From Erwinia aphidicola (GTDB lineage: Bacteria; Pseudomonadota; Gammaproteobacteria; Enterobacterales; Enterobacteriaceae), in contig NZ_JACXBP010000002.1 of assembly GCF_014773485.1 (NCBI RefSeq), forward strand, positions 310,001-374,000: a DNA stretch of 64,000 nucleotides, in the 5' to 3' direction. Each line of letters opens with the position of its first letter. The stretch's first letter is position 1. The notes below the pieces were generated by a model that saw nothing but the letters and a program-made list of their open reading frames with translations, did no database searches and had not been told where the DNA came from. The position numbers and the translations under genes were made by a program. Positions 9,079-16,933 of this stretch are shown one piece after another.

Positions 9079-9106
9079 ATTGTATCTACGCGGGTAGATA
9101 AATCAA
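9079..9106 (-). promoter_or_regulatory. promoter with dyad operator in its spacer
   Basis: On the minus strand, TTGATT (9106-9101) and TACAAT (9084-9079) are 16 bp apart. The spacer is almost wholly an inverted repeat, TATCTAC-N4-GTAGATA (9083-9100), with a CG-containing centre as in many LacI-family operators. It is well placed to repress the transporter/hydrolase operon, and the disrupted LacI gene inside that operon is the obvious candidate repressor. Confidence 0.6.
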
Positions 9107-9391
9107 GCCATCGCAGCACAATTAATTAGATTATCTTGACATTCACAACCAGGACCTGCCAAAAAATCAAATAAAATCAACGGGCTGAATCGTGTGAAAA
9201 ACATGCAATTTTTTTCTATCGCGCCACGGGGCAGCAAAACTTAAGACAAATGAGGTTAAACCGCGCGCTGGCCCGACGTTTTTAACCGCTGGATGTTGCG
9301 CTTTGATGACATCGTCTGAAAAATGCCGGGGCGTTTGTCTTGATGCCGGGGAGTGGTTAAGCTGACGGACGGAATAAGCAGGCGAGATGCG

Positions 9392-9946
9392 ATGACCATA
9401 ACTCTGATGCGCCACGGTAAACCCGACCACCACCTCCCCGGCCGCCGCTCGGCGCTGGCGATGGCGCAGTGGTGCGAGGCTTACGATCTGGCTGAGATCT
9501 GCGATCGTCCGCCGGAACGCAGCCTGCGGCTGGCGGCGCGGGCGCAGGTGATCGTCACCAGCCCGCTGCCGCGCGCGCGTTCGTCGCTGGCGAAGCTGGG
9601 CAGGCAGGCGCAGCACGTCGATGCGTTATACCGTGAGGTGGCGATGCCGGTGATGCCGCTGGCGTTCCCTGCTCTGCCGCCGCTGCTGTGGCTGCCGCTG
9701 CTGCGCGCAATGTGGCTGTTTGGCTACAAAGGGGAGGTGGAGTCATACGCCGAGGCAAAGCAGCGCGCGGCGCGTGCCGCCCTGCAGCTGATTGCGCTAT
9801 CCCGGCACGGCGATGTGCTGCTGGTCGGCCACGGCATCATGAACAAACTGATTGCGCGCCAGCTGCGCAAGCTCGGCTGGCTGGGGGAGAAACACGCCAG
9901 CAGCCGCCACTGGAGCAGTGCCATCTACCACCCGCCGCTGATTTAA
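9392..9946 (+). CDS. histidine phosphatase family protein
   Basis: 184-aa protein of the phosphoglycerate mutase-like (RHG) superfamily. The L-M-R-H-G-K-P motif near the N-terminus holds the catalytic histidine, and L-L-V-G-H-G-I-M near the C-terminus gives the second histidine. The start at 9392 is chosen because the RHG motif should lie within about six residues of the N-terminus; the frame is open from 9353. It overlaps by 4 bp the convergent TetR gene. The substrate is unknown. Confidence 0.8.
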   Translation: MTITLMRHGKPDHHLPGRRSALAMAQWCEAYDLAEICDRPPERSLRLAARAQVIVTSPLPRARSSLAKLGRQAQHVDALYREVAMPVMPLAFPALPPLLWLPLLRAMWLFGYKGEVESYAEAKQRAARAALQLIALSRHGDVLLVGHGIMNKLIARQLRKLGWLGEKHASSRHWSSAIYHPPLI

Positions 9947-10524
9947 ATCCCGATACGCTGCTTAAGCGCGGTGCGCGACGCCTGCAGCGCACTCCCGGCA
10001 CGGGCTTCATCCGGTATCGCGCGCGCCAGCGCCATCGCGCCGATCATCTCCGCCTGCACCGAACTCGCCAGCATTCGTGCTTCTTCATGCCCCAGCGCAC
10101 TCAGCCACTGCACCAGCAAAGCATGCATCGCCTGAATCCCCTGGTCAAAGCGCTGACGTGCCTCCGGCGGCAGGCGCGAAGCTTCACCGCTCAGTGACGG
10201 CAGCGGGCAGCTGCACTCCGGTGCATTACGCGCCTCGGGCGACAGGTAGAGGTCAATCAGCTGTGCCAGCTGCTGCGCGACGCTGCCGTCGCTTATTTCG
10301 CTGCGCACGCGCGCGTGGGTCTGATCGAACATCTGCCCGACCACCTGCGCCACCAGATCGTCACGCGAGCTAAAGTGCGCATAGAAGCCGCCGTGGGTCA
10401 GCCCAACGCGCTTCATCAGCGCCGCTACGCCGATCCCCTCGGTGCCGACCACGCGCATGATCGCCGCCGCCTCATCGAGAATGCGCTGGCGGGTACGTTC
10501 TTTGTGACTGACTGCTTCTGACAT
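9943..10524 (-). CDS. TetR-family transcriptional repressor
   Basis: 193-aa regulator with an N-terminal TetR helix-turn-helix (I-L-D-E-A-A-A-I-M..., then L-T-H-G-G-F-Y-A-H-F-S-S-R-D-D-L) and a divergent ligand-binding domain. It is transcribed away from an SDR gene. The 152-bp gap holds three copies of an 11-bp palindrome, ATGAYCRTCAT, almost certainly its operators, so it should repress both itself and the dehydrogenase. The ligand is unknown; many relatives respond to electrophiles or aromatic compounds. Confidence 0.88.
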   Translation of the reverse strand: MSEAVSHKERTRQRILDEAAAIMRVVGTEGIGVAALMKRVGLTHGGFYAHFSSRDDLVAQVVGQMFDQTHARVRSEISDGSVAQQLAQLIDLYLSPEARNAPECSCPLPSLSGEASRLPPEARQRFDQGIQAMHALLVQWLSALGHEEARMLASSVQAEMIGAMALARAIPDEARAGSALQASRTALKQRIGI

Positions 10525-10576
10525 AACGGCTTCCTGAATGAGTGCCCACAGGCAAGGGCTATCAGAGTAATTATTA

Positions 10577-10662
10577 TGATCGTCATATTCAATGCGGGTG
10601 GCGTATTGACAGTATATATGATGACCGTCATATTAGCTCAGGGCAAACATGATGACCATCAT
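10577..10662. promoter_or_regulatory. three-copy operator between TetR and SDR genes
   Basis: ATGATCGTCAT (10577-10587), ATGACCGTCAT (10621-10631) and ATGACCATCAT (10652-10662) fit one palindromic consensus. Centres are 44 and 31 bp apart, about four and three helical turns, so bound dimers would lie on one face. The third copy lies 15 bp before the SDR start codon. Confidence 0.75.
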
Positions 10663-10676
10663 ATAGAGGAATAACC

Positions 10677-11468
10677 ATGACAACGGCAACTTTGGGTACG
10701 GCAGTGATTACGGGCGCGTCGAGCGGCATTGGCGCGGTCTATGCCGAGCGCCTGGCGGCACGCGGCTATAACGTCCTGCTGGTGGCACGTGACCAGCAGC
10801 GGTTAGAGAAGCTGGCGCAGCAGCTGGCCGACAAGTACGGCATCAGCAGCGAAGTGCTGGCGGCGGACCTGACCAATAAGCAGGACCTTGCCCGCGTTGA
10901 GCAGCGCCTGCGCAGCGACGCCAGCATCAGCCTGCTGGTGAATAATGCCGGAATGAGCGTGGATGGCGACTTCCTCGATAACGATATCGACAGGGTAGAG
11001 ACGATGATTGCGCTGAATATCCTCGCCCCCACCCGCCTTGCGCACGCCGCAGGCAATGCATTTAAAGCTCGCGGCCACGGTACGCTGATCAACGTGGCTT
11101 CGGTGCTGGCGCTGGTGCATGAGATGTTCAACGGCGCGTATAACGCCAGTAAATCATTTGTGCTGACCTTCAGCCGTTCGCTGGAAGCGTCGCTGAGTGC
11201 GCACGGCGTGCGCGTGCAGGCGGTGCTGCCGGGCTTAACGCGCACCGAAATTTTCGAGCGCTCCGGCAAATCACTGGACGAGGTGCCGCCGCAGATGATT
11301 ATGGAGGTTGATACGCTGGTTGATGCCGCGCTGGCGGGACTCGACCTGGGCGAGAGCGTGACGATTGCATCACTGGAAAACATTGAGAAATGGCAGGCCT
11401 ACGAGGCAAGTCGTGCGGCGCTGATCCCCGATTTATCACGCGATCGGTCAGCGTCACGCTACCGTTAA
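10677..11468 (+). CDS. short-chain dehydrogenase/reductase
   Basis: 263-aa classical SDR. T-G-A-S-S-G-I-G near the N-terminus binds the dinucleotide, N-N-A-G supports the central sheet, and the catalytic tyrosine and lysine lie in Y-N-A-S-K. The basic residues after strand 2 (V-A-R-D-Q-Q-R) favour NADPH. GAGGAATAACC precedes the ATG. Divergent transcription from a TetR gene and the triple operator suggest induction by the substrate or a toxic relative. The substrate is not predictable. Confidence 0.88.
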   Translation: MTTATLGTAVITGASSGIGAVYAERLAARGYNVLLVARDQQRLEKLAQQLADKYGISSEVLAADLTNKQDLARVEQRLRSDASISLLVNNAGMSVDGDFLDNDIDRVETMIALNILAPTRLAHAAGNAFKARGHGTLINVASVLALVHEMFNGAYNASKSFVLTFSRSLEASLSAHGVRVQAVLPGLTRTEIFERSGKSLDEVPPQMIMEVDTLVDAALAGLDLGESVTIASLENIEKWQAYEASRAALIPDLSRDRSASRYR

Positions 11469-11607
11469 CGCCTGCGCGGCGCGGGCTGCGGCAGATAACG
11501 GTTATGATTCAACCAGTTCCGGCCAAAATAAATTTGCCTGGAATTGCAGCAGACAACGGTTAAGCGCTGGATCGGGCCGCGCAGTTACATTATAATCCTG
11601 CGCCTCA

Positions 11608-11684
11608 GGCCCCATAGCTCAGTTGGTTAGAGCACGCGACTCATAATCGCTTGGTCGCTGGTTCAAGTCCAGCTGGGGCCACCA
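11608..11684 (+). tRNA. ileX: tRNA-Ile2, anticodon CAU (ileX-like)
   Basis: A 77-nt cloverleaf with acceptor stem GGCCCCA/TGGGGCC, a CCA end encoded in the DNA, and anticodon CAT in ACTCATAA. The body closely matches the E. coli ileX tRNA as remembered, which reads AUA after lysidine modification by TilS, rather than a methionine tRNA. TATAAT at 11591-11596 with a GC-rich stretch before the tRNA gives a stable-RNA promoter. A terminator follows. Confidence 0.92.
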
Positions 11685-11710
11685 GATTTTAGCTTTATAA
11701 TCATATAATT

Positions 11711-11739
11711 AAGCCATCCTGAAAGGGGTGGCTTTTTTG
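11711..11739 (+). terminator. terminator of the tRNA-Ile2 gene
   Basis: An AGCCATCC...GGGTGGCT stem followed by six T residues, 27 bp after the tRNA. Confidence 0.85.
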
Positions 11740-11876
11740 TTTCTCAGACTTTGTGTCGCAAAAGTGTCTCCCTGTTCCCCTCTGCCCATTCCGGATGGTC
11801 ACTGGTCGATATTTAACTGATAGATTATCTATTCATCTACCTATTCATTTATCTATTCATAAATCGATTCAACCTT

Positions 11877-12142
11877 ATGCATGAACCCTCTGACAGGATA
11901 CGCCAGTTGCTCAACCAGGGGCCGATGACTTCCCGGCAACTGACTGAAATAATGGGTATTAGTCAGCCAACGCTGTCTCGTGCATTGCGGATTCTCGGCG
12001 AGGAGATGGTGCGAATCGGAGCGGGTCCATCTATCCAGTATGCCCTGCATGATGCCTGGTGCGGATTCCGAACTCCCCCCTTCACCGCATCAGCAATGAA
12101 GGGCGCGTGCAGCTTTATGAGTGTAGTTTTGACATCAGCTGA
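11877..12142 (+). pseudogene. truncated HipA/YjjJ-type kinase gene (N-terminal remnant)
   Basis: The first 55 codons form a winged helix-turn-helix (I-R-Q-L-L-N-Q-G-P-M-T-S, then I-S-Q-P-T-L-S-R-A-L) and a V-R-I-G-A-G-x-S-x-x-Y-A-L segment, like the start of YjjJ-type HipA kinases. After the C6 run at 12075-12080 a +1 change of frame restores a family-like continuation (R-I-S-N-E-G-R-V-Q-L-Y) that stops at 12142. The kinase domain of over 300 residues is absent. It lies directly downstream of a tRNA gene, in an AT-richer patch. Confidence 0.6.
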
Positions 12143-12145
12143 TTT

Positions 12146-12170
12146 AGCCACCTGTCACGATGGCTTTTTT
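12146..12170 (+). terminator. short terminator after the HipA remnant
   Basis: AGCCA...TGGCT stem with a T6 tract. It resembles the loop-proximal part of the tRNA terminator at 11711. Confidence 0.55.
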
Positions 12171-12292
12171 GATGTTTTTTACAGGGTCGATAAAATGGCT
12201 CAGGTATTTTTACCACTCAACCTTTGTGGTCTGGCGGCGCGGAAGGGAATCAGAAGCAGGCAATCATATCCTTTAATTACAGGCTAAAAACA

Positions 12293-12634
12293 CTATGCTG
12301 CCTGTTCTTCCTGGCTTTTTCTCTTCGCCATAAATTCCGTTACGGAAGTTACCCGGCTAATCTCTTCCTGAGCGCGTGCATCATTTTCAACTTCCCAAAT
12401 ATCAACGCTGTTCTGCAGGTTTAACCAAAACTCGACGCTGGTTTCAAATGCAGCGGCCAGCCTGAAGGCCATGTCAGGCGTTAGTTTGCGGTTGTTATTG
12501 ACCAGTGCGCTAACAGAATTGCGATGCATATTGATCATCTGAGCTAAATCATTGATTTTTAAACCAAGCGGCTCCAGATATTCGTATTGAAGAATATCTT
12601 TAACAGCGCTGGGTTTACGGGGTGTAAGTGCCAT
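12293..12634 (-). CDS. HigA-family antitoxin-like HTH protein
   Basis: 113-aa XRE-type protein. The pattern Y-L-E-P-L-G-L-K-I-N-D-L-A-Q-M-I-N-M, then L-T-P-D-M-A-F-R-L-A-A-A-F and E-F-W-L-N-L-Q is diagnostic of the HigA (VapI) antidote family, which binds DNA and neutralises a HigB mRNA interferase. AAGGAG lies 8 bases before the ATG. In HigBA operons the ~90-aa toxin gene is immediately upstream; here a 64-aa gene of unrelated sequence is in that place. Either the antitoxin is an orphan or the partner is new. Confidence 0.85.
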   Translation of the reverse strand: MALTPRKPSAVKDILQYEYLEPLGLKINDLAQMINMHRNSVSALVNNNRKLTPDMAFRLAAAFETSVEFWLNLQNSVDIWEVENDARAQEEISRVTSVTEFMAKRKSQEEQAA

Positions 12635-12659
12635 AATTCAATCTCCTTTTGAATTATCC

Positions 12660-12854
12660 TTAATTTTTGCTCGCTAGCTCTTCCATTCTGGCGCGCATCG
12701 ATTCGCGCACATGTTGATTTCTCATGTTCAGTGACGCATTTCCATGAGCATCAGTGGTAATTTTACTGTTATCAGTCTGCTGAACATCTTGATGCATCAC
12801 CCCCTGAATCATTTTTCCGGGTGCTGCCAACATCTTGCGGAGAAGTTCACGCAT
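12660..12854 (-). CDS. unknown 64-aa protein upstream of the HigA-like gene
   Basis: Not recognised. A strong GGGAGGA lies 5 bases before the ATG, and the stop is 25 bp before the HigA-like start, so co-translation is likely. The N-terminus is basic and amphipathic (M-R-E-L-L-R-K-M-L), the middle is polar with an H-G-N-A-S-L motif, and the C-terminus is a charged helix. It lacks the HigB fold residues. It could be a new partner of the antitoxin or an unrelated small protein. Confidence 0.6.
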   Translation of the reverse strand: MRELLRKMLAAPGKMIQGVMHQDVQQTDNSKITTDAHGNASLNMRNQHVRESMRARMEELASKN

Positions 12855-12992
12855 AAATCCTCCCGATGGGACTAAAACTTCTGGCGAAAGGGGGAATATT
12901 ACCTCTCTCTCCCATTACAGGACAGCATTAGACCGCCGCACTATAGTATAAAATTCCATCAATCGCATTTTACGATAAAGGCCGTAAAACAC

Positions 12993-13652
12993 TTAAAACC
13001 GGGGTTTACTGACTTCACCCACCCCAATCCACCGCCTCCCCAGCACCACCGTCAAAACCACAATCGTCACGCCCGCCGCGAGGTGCATGGCGAAGTCCAG
13101 CGCGTGCAGGTGGATCTCATGGCACAGCGACAGCAGCATCGAGGACATAAAAGCGATGCCGCAGCCGGCCAGCGCCAGGCTTTGGCGCGGATAGAGCGAA
13201 CGGGTGCGCTGCAGGCTGATGATGGAGATGACAATCATCGGCAGGCTGGCGGAGAGCATAAACAGATAGCAGTGGATGCCCTCGCCGAAGCGGCCATGCT
13301 GAGAGACGGCGGCAGTGGGCGCGGTGTTCAGCAGGTTGAGCGCCAGCCACAGCACGGCCAGCAGCGCGGCCCAGCGCAGCCCGAGCGGCTTGCGGCCTGC
13401 GATGCTGAGGTTAAACGCCCCGGCGATAGTGCTGGCACCGATAATCAGCGAGAGCAGCAGCGTGGCGAGCGCCATCAGCGCCCCGCTCTGCGTCCAGTCG
13501 GTGAAGCGGGAGTGCAGCGCCCAGCTGCTGAGCGTACCGCACGGCAGCACCGCCGCGATCCAGGCAGCCACGCGCCAGCCGGTCGGCCAGGTGCGCTTCA
13601 CCGGACGGGCTGAGCCGCTAAGTTTGTCGATCAGATGGTCATGATTTCTCAT
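12993..13652 (-). CDS. nrsF: NrsF-type anti-sigma factor (DUF1109)
   Basis: 219-aa inner-membrane protein with six predicted membrane segments, matching the NrsF family that holds SigF-type ECF sigma factors inactive at the membrane. The start at 13652 (M-R-N-H-D-H) overlaps the sigma factor stop by 14 bp; an in-frame ATG also occurs at 13667. Family members sense oxidative or metal stress through periplasm-facing cysteines; cysteines are seen in the third loop (I-H-C-Y) and fifth segment (S-L-C-H). It is last in the operon. Confidence 0.85.
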   Translation of the reverse strand: MRNHDHLIDKLSGSARPVKRTWPTGWRVAAWIAAVLPCGTLSSWALHSRFTDWTQSGALMALATLLLSLIIGASTIAGAFNLSIAGRKPLGLRWAALLAVLWLALNLLNTAPTAAVSQHGRFGEGIHCYLFMLSASLPMIVISIISLQRTRSLYPRQSLALAGCGIAFMSSMLLSLCHEIHLHALDFAMHLAAGVTIVVLTVVLGRRWIGVGEVSKPRF

Positions 13653-14196
13653 GATTACCGCTTCCATATTTACGTAGGTTGAGCATTGCGCGATGCAACA
13701 GTGATTTGACCGCCGAGAGCGACAGATTATTTTCCGCCGCCGCCTGCGCCAGGCTCTGCTCGCGCAGATGGACGGACTCAACAATCTCGCGCTGGCGCAG
13801 CGGCAGGCTGCCGAGATAACCGTTTAACTCTTCACCCTCGGTGGTGATATAAGCCCCTTCACGGGCGGGCTGCTGCTGCAGCGCTTCGTCATCCTGCACT
13901 TCGTGGCGGCGCCCGCGCTGGCGCAGAGCATCAATCGCCCGCGCCGCGCTGATCGCCGCCACCCACGGCAGGATCGGGCGCTGGGGATCGTAGGTGTGAC
14001 GCACGCGGTGAATCGCCATTAACGTCTCCTGGATCACATCCTCTATCAGCGCCTCATCGGCGATTTTTTTGCGCACGAAGCCGCGGATGGCGGGCACCAT
14101 CGCTTTCAGCAGCTGGTTATAGGCGTCTCTGTCGCCTGCCTGGGCACGGGCCATGAGTGCTGGCCATAACCGCGCGCGGGCGTCAGTGTCCGCCAT
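13639..14196 (-). CDS. ECF sigma factor, SigF type
   Basis: 185-aa sigma factor with region 2 (I-E-D-V-I-Q-E-T-L-M-A-I-H near residues 52-65) and region 4 (L-P-L-R-Q-R-E-I-V..., then A-A-E-N-N-L-S-L-S-A-V-K-S) and no sigma 1 or 3 regions. Its pairing with an overlapping NrsF gene places it in the SigF group. The two genes before it encode a periplasmic peroxiredoxin and a DsbD-like reductase, the likely targets. Confidence 0.88.
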   Translation of the reverse strand: MADTDARARLWPALMARAQAGDRDAYNQLLKAMVPAIRGFVRKKIADEALIEDVIQETLMAIHRVRHTYDPQRPILPWVAAISAARAIDALRQRGRRHEVQDDEALQQQPAREGAYITTEGEELNGYLGSLPLRQREIVESVHLREQSLAQAAAENNLSLSAVKSLLHRAMLNLRKYGSGNHEKS

Positions 14197-14252
14197 TGCC
14201 TGACCTGAGAAACTTAAGGCATCGCATTACGCAGAGGTTTACTCCCGTCTGT

Positions 14253-15491
14253 TTACGTTTTTTTTGCGCCGGCTGTCGCTTTATCGAGCGCCGAGATCAC
14301 AATGTTTGGCGTCAGCACCTGCGGCAGCACCACCGGCTTACCGCCGTCGGCCGGATAAACCACGTAGAGCGGTAATCCACCCCGGCCAAAATCACTCAGC
14401 GCCTGCTCCACGTCCGGATTGTACTTTGTCGAGTCGGCGATCATATAGATGGTATCGGTACGCGCCATTGCCGCCTTCACCGCCTGGGTCGACAGCGAGG
14501 TGCGGTCGTTGACCTGGCAGGTAATGCACCATGACGCGGTAAAGTTCACCAGGATCGGTTTGCCCTGCCCTTTAATCGCATCGACGTTGGCCGGGGACCA
14601 CGCCACGGCGGCGGCGGCTTCAGAAGCTTGCGCGCTGCCTGGCTCATCCGCCGACGCTTTAAGGTTAGCCAGCGGCGGCACCGCCAGCAAAATAAATAGC
14701 GCGGTAGCAATGTGCAGCGCCCAGTGGCGCTGGCCCATCATACGGCGTTTCTGCGCCATGCCATACAGCCAGGCGGCAAAGCTCACCAGCAGACAGCAGC
14801 CGAGGATCGCCGCCAGCGCCGCCGATCCCGCCTGGCGCTCCAGTACCCAGATTAGCCACGCCACCGCAGCGAGCATCGGGAAAGCCAGCGCATGCTTCAG
14901 CGTCACCATCCAGGTGCCCGGTTTTGGCAGCACGCGTGCCAGAAGCGGGAAGAAGGAGACCAGAGTAAAGGGCGCGGCAAAACCGAGCGCCAGCGCGATA
15001 AAGATCACCACGCTGACGGCGGGCGGCTGGGTCAGCGCATAGCCGACCGCACTGGCCATAAACGGCGCGCTGCAAGGGGTGGCGACGATAATCGCCAGCG
15101 CCCCGGTCAGCGCCGAGCCGGTCAGACCGCCGCGCCCGCTGCCGACTTCGCCGACGCGCTGCACCGACATGCCCACTTCAAACAGGCCAAACAGGTTCAG
15201 TGCCGACAGCAGCATCACCAGGATCAGCAGCGCAATCACCAGCGGCGACTGCAGCTGGAAGCCCCAGCCCACCGCCGAGCCGCCGGAGCGGGCCAGCAGC
15301 AGTACGCCCACCAGCAGCAGCATGGTGACCACCACGCCCGCCAGAAACGCAAGCCCTTCAGCCCGCGCCTGGGCGGGTTTGTCGTGGTGGCGGATCAGGC
15401 TCAGCGCCTTCAGCGAGATAACCGGAAACACGCACGGCATCAGATTGAGAATAATGCCGCCAAGGAAGGCGGCGGCGATGGCAGTCAGCAT
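14253..15491 (-). CDS. DsbD/ScsB-like thiol-disulfide transporter with C-terminal thioredoxin domain
   Basis: 412-aa protein with about eight membrane helices carrying the two transmembrane cysteines of the DsbD core (L-M-P-C-V-F-P near residue 20 and A-T-P-C-S-A-P-F near 140). A linker leads to a periplasmic thioredoxin domain with W-C-I-T-C. The N-terminal DsbD-alpha domain is missing, so it must pass electrons from cytoplasmic thioredoxin to a separate partner. The neighbouring periplasmic peroxiredoxin, 24 bp upstream, is the obvious acceptor (inference). Confidence 0.88.
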   Translation of the reverse strand: MLTAIAAAFLGGIILNLMPCVFPVISLKALSLIRHHDKPAQARAEGLAFLAGVVVTMLLLVGVLLLARSGGSAVGWGFQLQSPLVIALLILVMLLSALNLFGLFEVGMSVQRVGEVGSGRGGLTGSALTGALAIIVATPCSAPFMASAVGYALTQPPAVSVVIFIALALGFAAPFTLVSFFPLLARVLPKPGTWMVTLKHALAFPMLAAVAWLIWVLERQAGSAALAAILGCCLLVSFAAWLYGMAQKRRMMGQRHWALHIATALFILLAVPPLANLKASADEPGSAQASEAAAAVAWSPANVDAIKGQGKPILVNFTASWCITCQVNDRTSLSTQAVKAAMARTDTIYMIADSTKYNPDVEQALSDFGRGGLPLYVVYPADGGKPVVLPQVLTPNIVISALDKATAGAKKT

Positions 15492-15515
15492 GATGAACCC
15501 ACTCAGGTTAGGAAG

Positions 15516-16079
15516 TTAAGCCGGGTTGGCCTGACGATATTTTTTCACCGCGTCCAGCGCTTTCTGGATATGCGCGTCCGGGTTTTTATCGGTGTAGCTC
15601 AGCAGGATTTTGCCATCGGGCGCAATCACGTAAGAGGTACGGTCAGAGAGGGTCTGGCCTTTCATCTCCATGGTGCTTTTATACTCTGCGGCCACTTTCG
15701 CGCCTGGGTCAGCGGCCACGGTGAACTTGTCGCGGCACTCAAGCTGGGAGAATTTAGCAATCTGGTCAACGTTACCGGCGGTAACGCCAATCACGGTGGC
15801 GCCCTGTTTTTTGAACTCATCGGTGGCTTCGGCAAAGTCGTGCGCTTCCAGCGTGCAGCCCGCGCTGAAGGCGGCCGGGAAGAAGTAGAGCACCACCGGC
15901 CCTTTTTGCAGCGCCTGCTGCAGATTAAAGGTGGTGGCTTTACCCGCCAGCGCAGCGCTCAGGTTGAAATCGGGGGCTTTCTCGCCCACCTGCAGCGCGG
16001 CGAGCGCGGAGGTGACGGGCAGTGTCAGGCTCAGAACGGCTGCGGCAGCCAGCGTACTTAACGAGGTTTTGTAACGCAT
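15516..16079 (-). CDS. periplasmic peroxiredoxin (AhpC/TSA, PrxQ-like)
   Basis: 187-aa protein with a 27-residue signal peptide ending A-L-A-A. The fold begins K-A-P-D-F-N-L-S. The peroxidatic cysteine lies in F-S-A-G-C-T-L-E-A-H, in a PrxQ/Bcp-like active-site block; a second cysteine (L-E-C-R-D-K-F) may resolve it. It would reduce peroxide in the periplasm using electrons from the DsbD-like protein. First gene of the SigF operon. GGAGAAACAAC precedes the ATG, and a SigF-like promoter lies 54-79 bp upstream. Confidence 0.88.
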   Translation of the reverse strand: MRYKTSLSTLAAAAVLSLTLPVTSALAALQVGEKAPDFNLSAALAGKATTFNLQQALQKGPVVLYFFPAAFSAGCTLEAHDFAEATDEFKKQGATVIGVTAGNVDQIAKFSQLECRDKFTVAADPGAKVAAEYKSTMEMKGQTLSDRTSYVIAPDGKILLSYTDKNPDAHIQKALDAVKKYRQANPA

Positions 16080-16132
16080 GTTGTTTCTCCAGTATGAAAA
16101 AAGGCAGAGTGCCTGATGACCTTAACTGGAGT

Positions 16133-16158
16133 TTCGCTGGAGTTTGGGCAAAGGTTGC
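16133..16158 (-). promoter_or_regulatory. candidate SigF-type promoter
   Basis: On the minus strand, GCAACC (16158-16153), exactly 16 bp, then CGAA (16136-16133). The element described for Caulobacter SigF is, as remembered, GTAACC-N16-CGAA, a one-base difference. Position before the peroxiredoxin gene fits autoregulation of the whole operon. The site lies in a short direct repeat (AAACTCCAG twice). Confidence 0.55.
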
Positions 16159-16189
16159 GGTCGGGTGAAAATATTTTTCACTGGCGCGA

Positions 16190-16309
16190 CTATCCGGTCA
16201 GCTGCAGCGCCTGCGCCAGGGTCATATCCCGCGGCGAGGCTTCGCGGATATCCAGCGGGTGAAACGCCCCCAGCATCCACGCGACACAATGTTGCAGGCG
16301 GAAGAGGAA
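16190..16309 (-). pseudogene. possible C-terminal gene remnant
   Basis: A 39-codon open stretch, bounded by stops and without a start, reads like protein (A-W-M-L-G-A-F-H-P-L-D-I-R-E-A-S-P). It may be the tail of a deleted gene. The source family was not recognised. Apart from this and the SigF-like promoter, the stretch 16080-16530 shows nothing else supportable. Confidence 0.25.
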
Positions 16310-16530
16310 TCAGCAGGCGATAAGTGCACGCTTTGCCCTGGATTAGCGCGAGAAGCAACGGATAAAGATTTTGCGTACCCTCTCTGAAACCAGTGTTGAA
16401 GGCTGGCGCCTGACTGGGATAAGCCCGAAATATTTTATGCGGTGTTTAAGGCTCGGTATTCAACAATTTTTTGCGTTGATGTTAGAATTCAGCAACACAG
16501 CTAATGATTTAACAACCATGGAAGATGTTC

Positions 16531-16896
16531 ATGAAAAAAATTCTGGGGTTAGCCCTGTTCACTGCTGCTTTTAATCTGCACGCTGCCTTTATTCATCCAA
16601 TGGATTTCGACGGGTCGGAAGCCCAAAAAAAAGAAGTGATTGAATACATTCAGGCAAAAGTGAAAAAAGACTACTGTGAAGGCAGTATCGATATGTGCCA
16701 ACCTACCACGTTGCGCATGATGGAAAAGCAAAACCTCAAGGCTTTCAAGCAGATGACACAAGCCAAAAATCGCCCAGTAATGGACAAAGTGATTGCGGAT
16801 TATTGCCAGGGCGCTATTGATATGTGTAATTACAACAACTTAGATATGATGTACAAACAAAATGTAAAAGCCAGCGGCGAGAAACTTAGCTGGTAA
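16531..16896 (+). CDS. small secreted protein with two CX6C repeats
   Basis: 121-aa protein starting M-K-K-I-L-G-L-A-L-F with a signal peptide cleaved near A-F-N-L-H-A-A. The mature part contains a duplicated motif: D-Y-C-E-G-S-I-D-M-C and, about 45 residues later, D-Y-C-Q-G-A-I-D-M-C, each followed by a helix with M-M-x-K-Q-N. Each repeat's two cysteines could form a disulfide in the periplasm. The family was not recognised. The ATG at 16531 follows GGAAG; an ATG two codons earlier is also possible. Base composition is AT-richer than its neighbours. Confidence 0.75.
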   Translation: MKKILGLALFTAAFNLHAAFIHPMDFDGSEAQKKEVIEYIQAKVKKDYCEGSIDMCQPTTLRMMEKQNLKAFKQMTQAKNRPVMDKVIADYCQGAIDMCNYNNLDMMYKQNVKASGEKLSW

Positions 16897-16933
16897 TTAC
16901 GTCACATTAGGTCATATCAGATGGCCTGCCCCC

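Noticed and set aside
11608..11684. tRNA-Met reading of the CAU anticodon
   Set aside because: The body matches ileX (tRNA-Ile2) rather than initiator or elongator methionine tRNA.
14892..16061. 389-aa plus-strand frame opposite the DsbD-like and peroxiredoxin genes
   Set aside because: His/Arg/Gln-rich antisense shadow of two well-supported genes.
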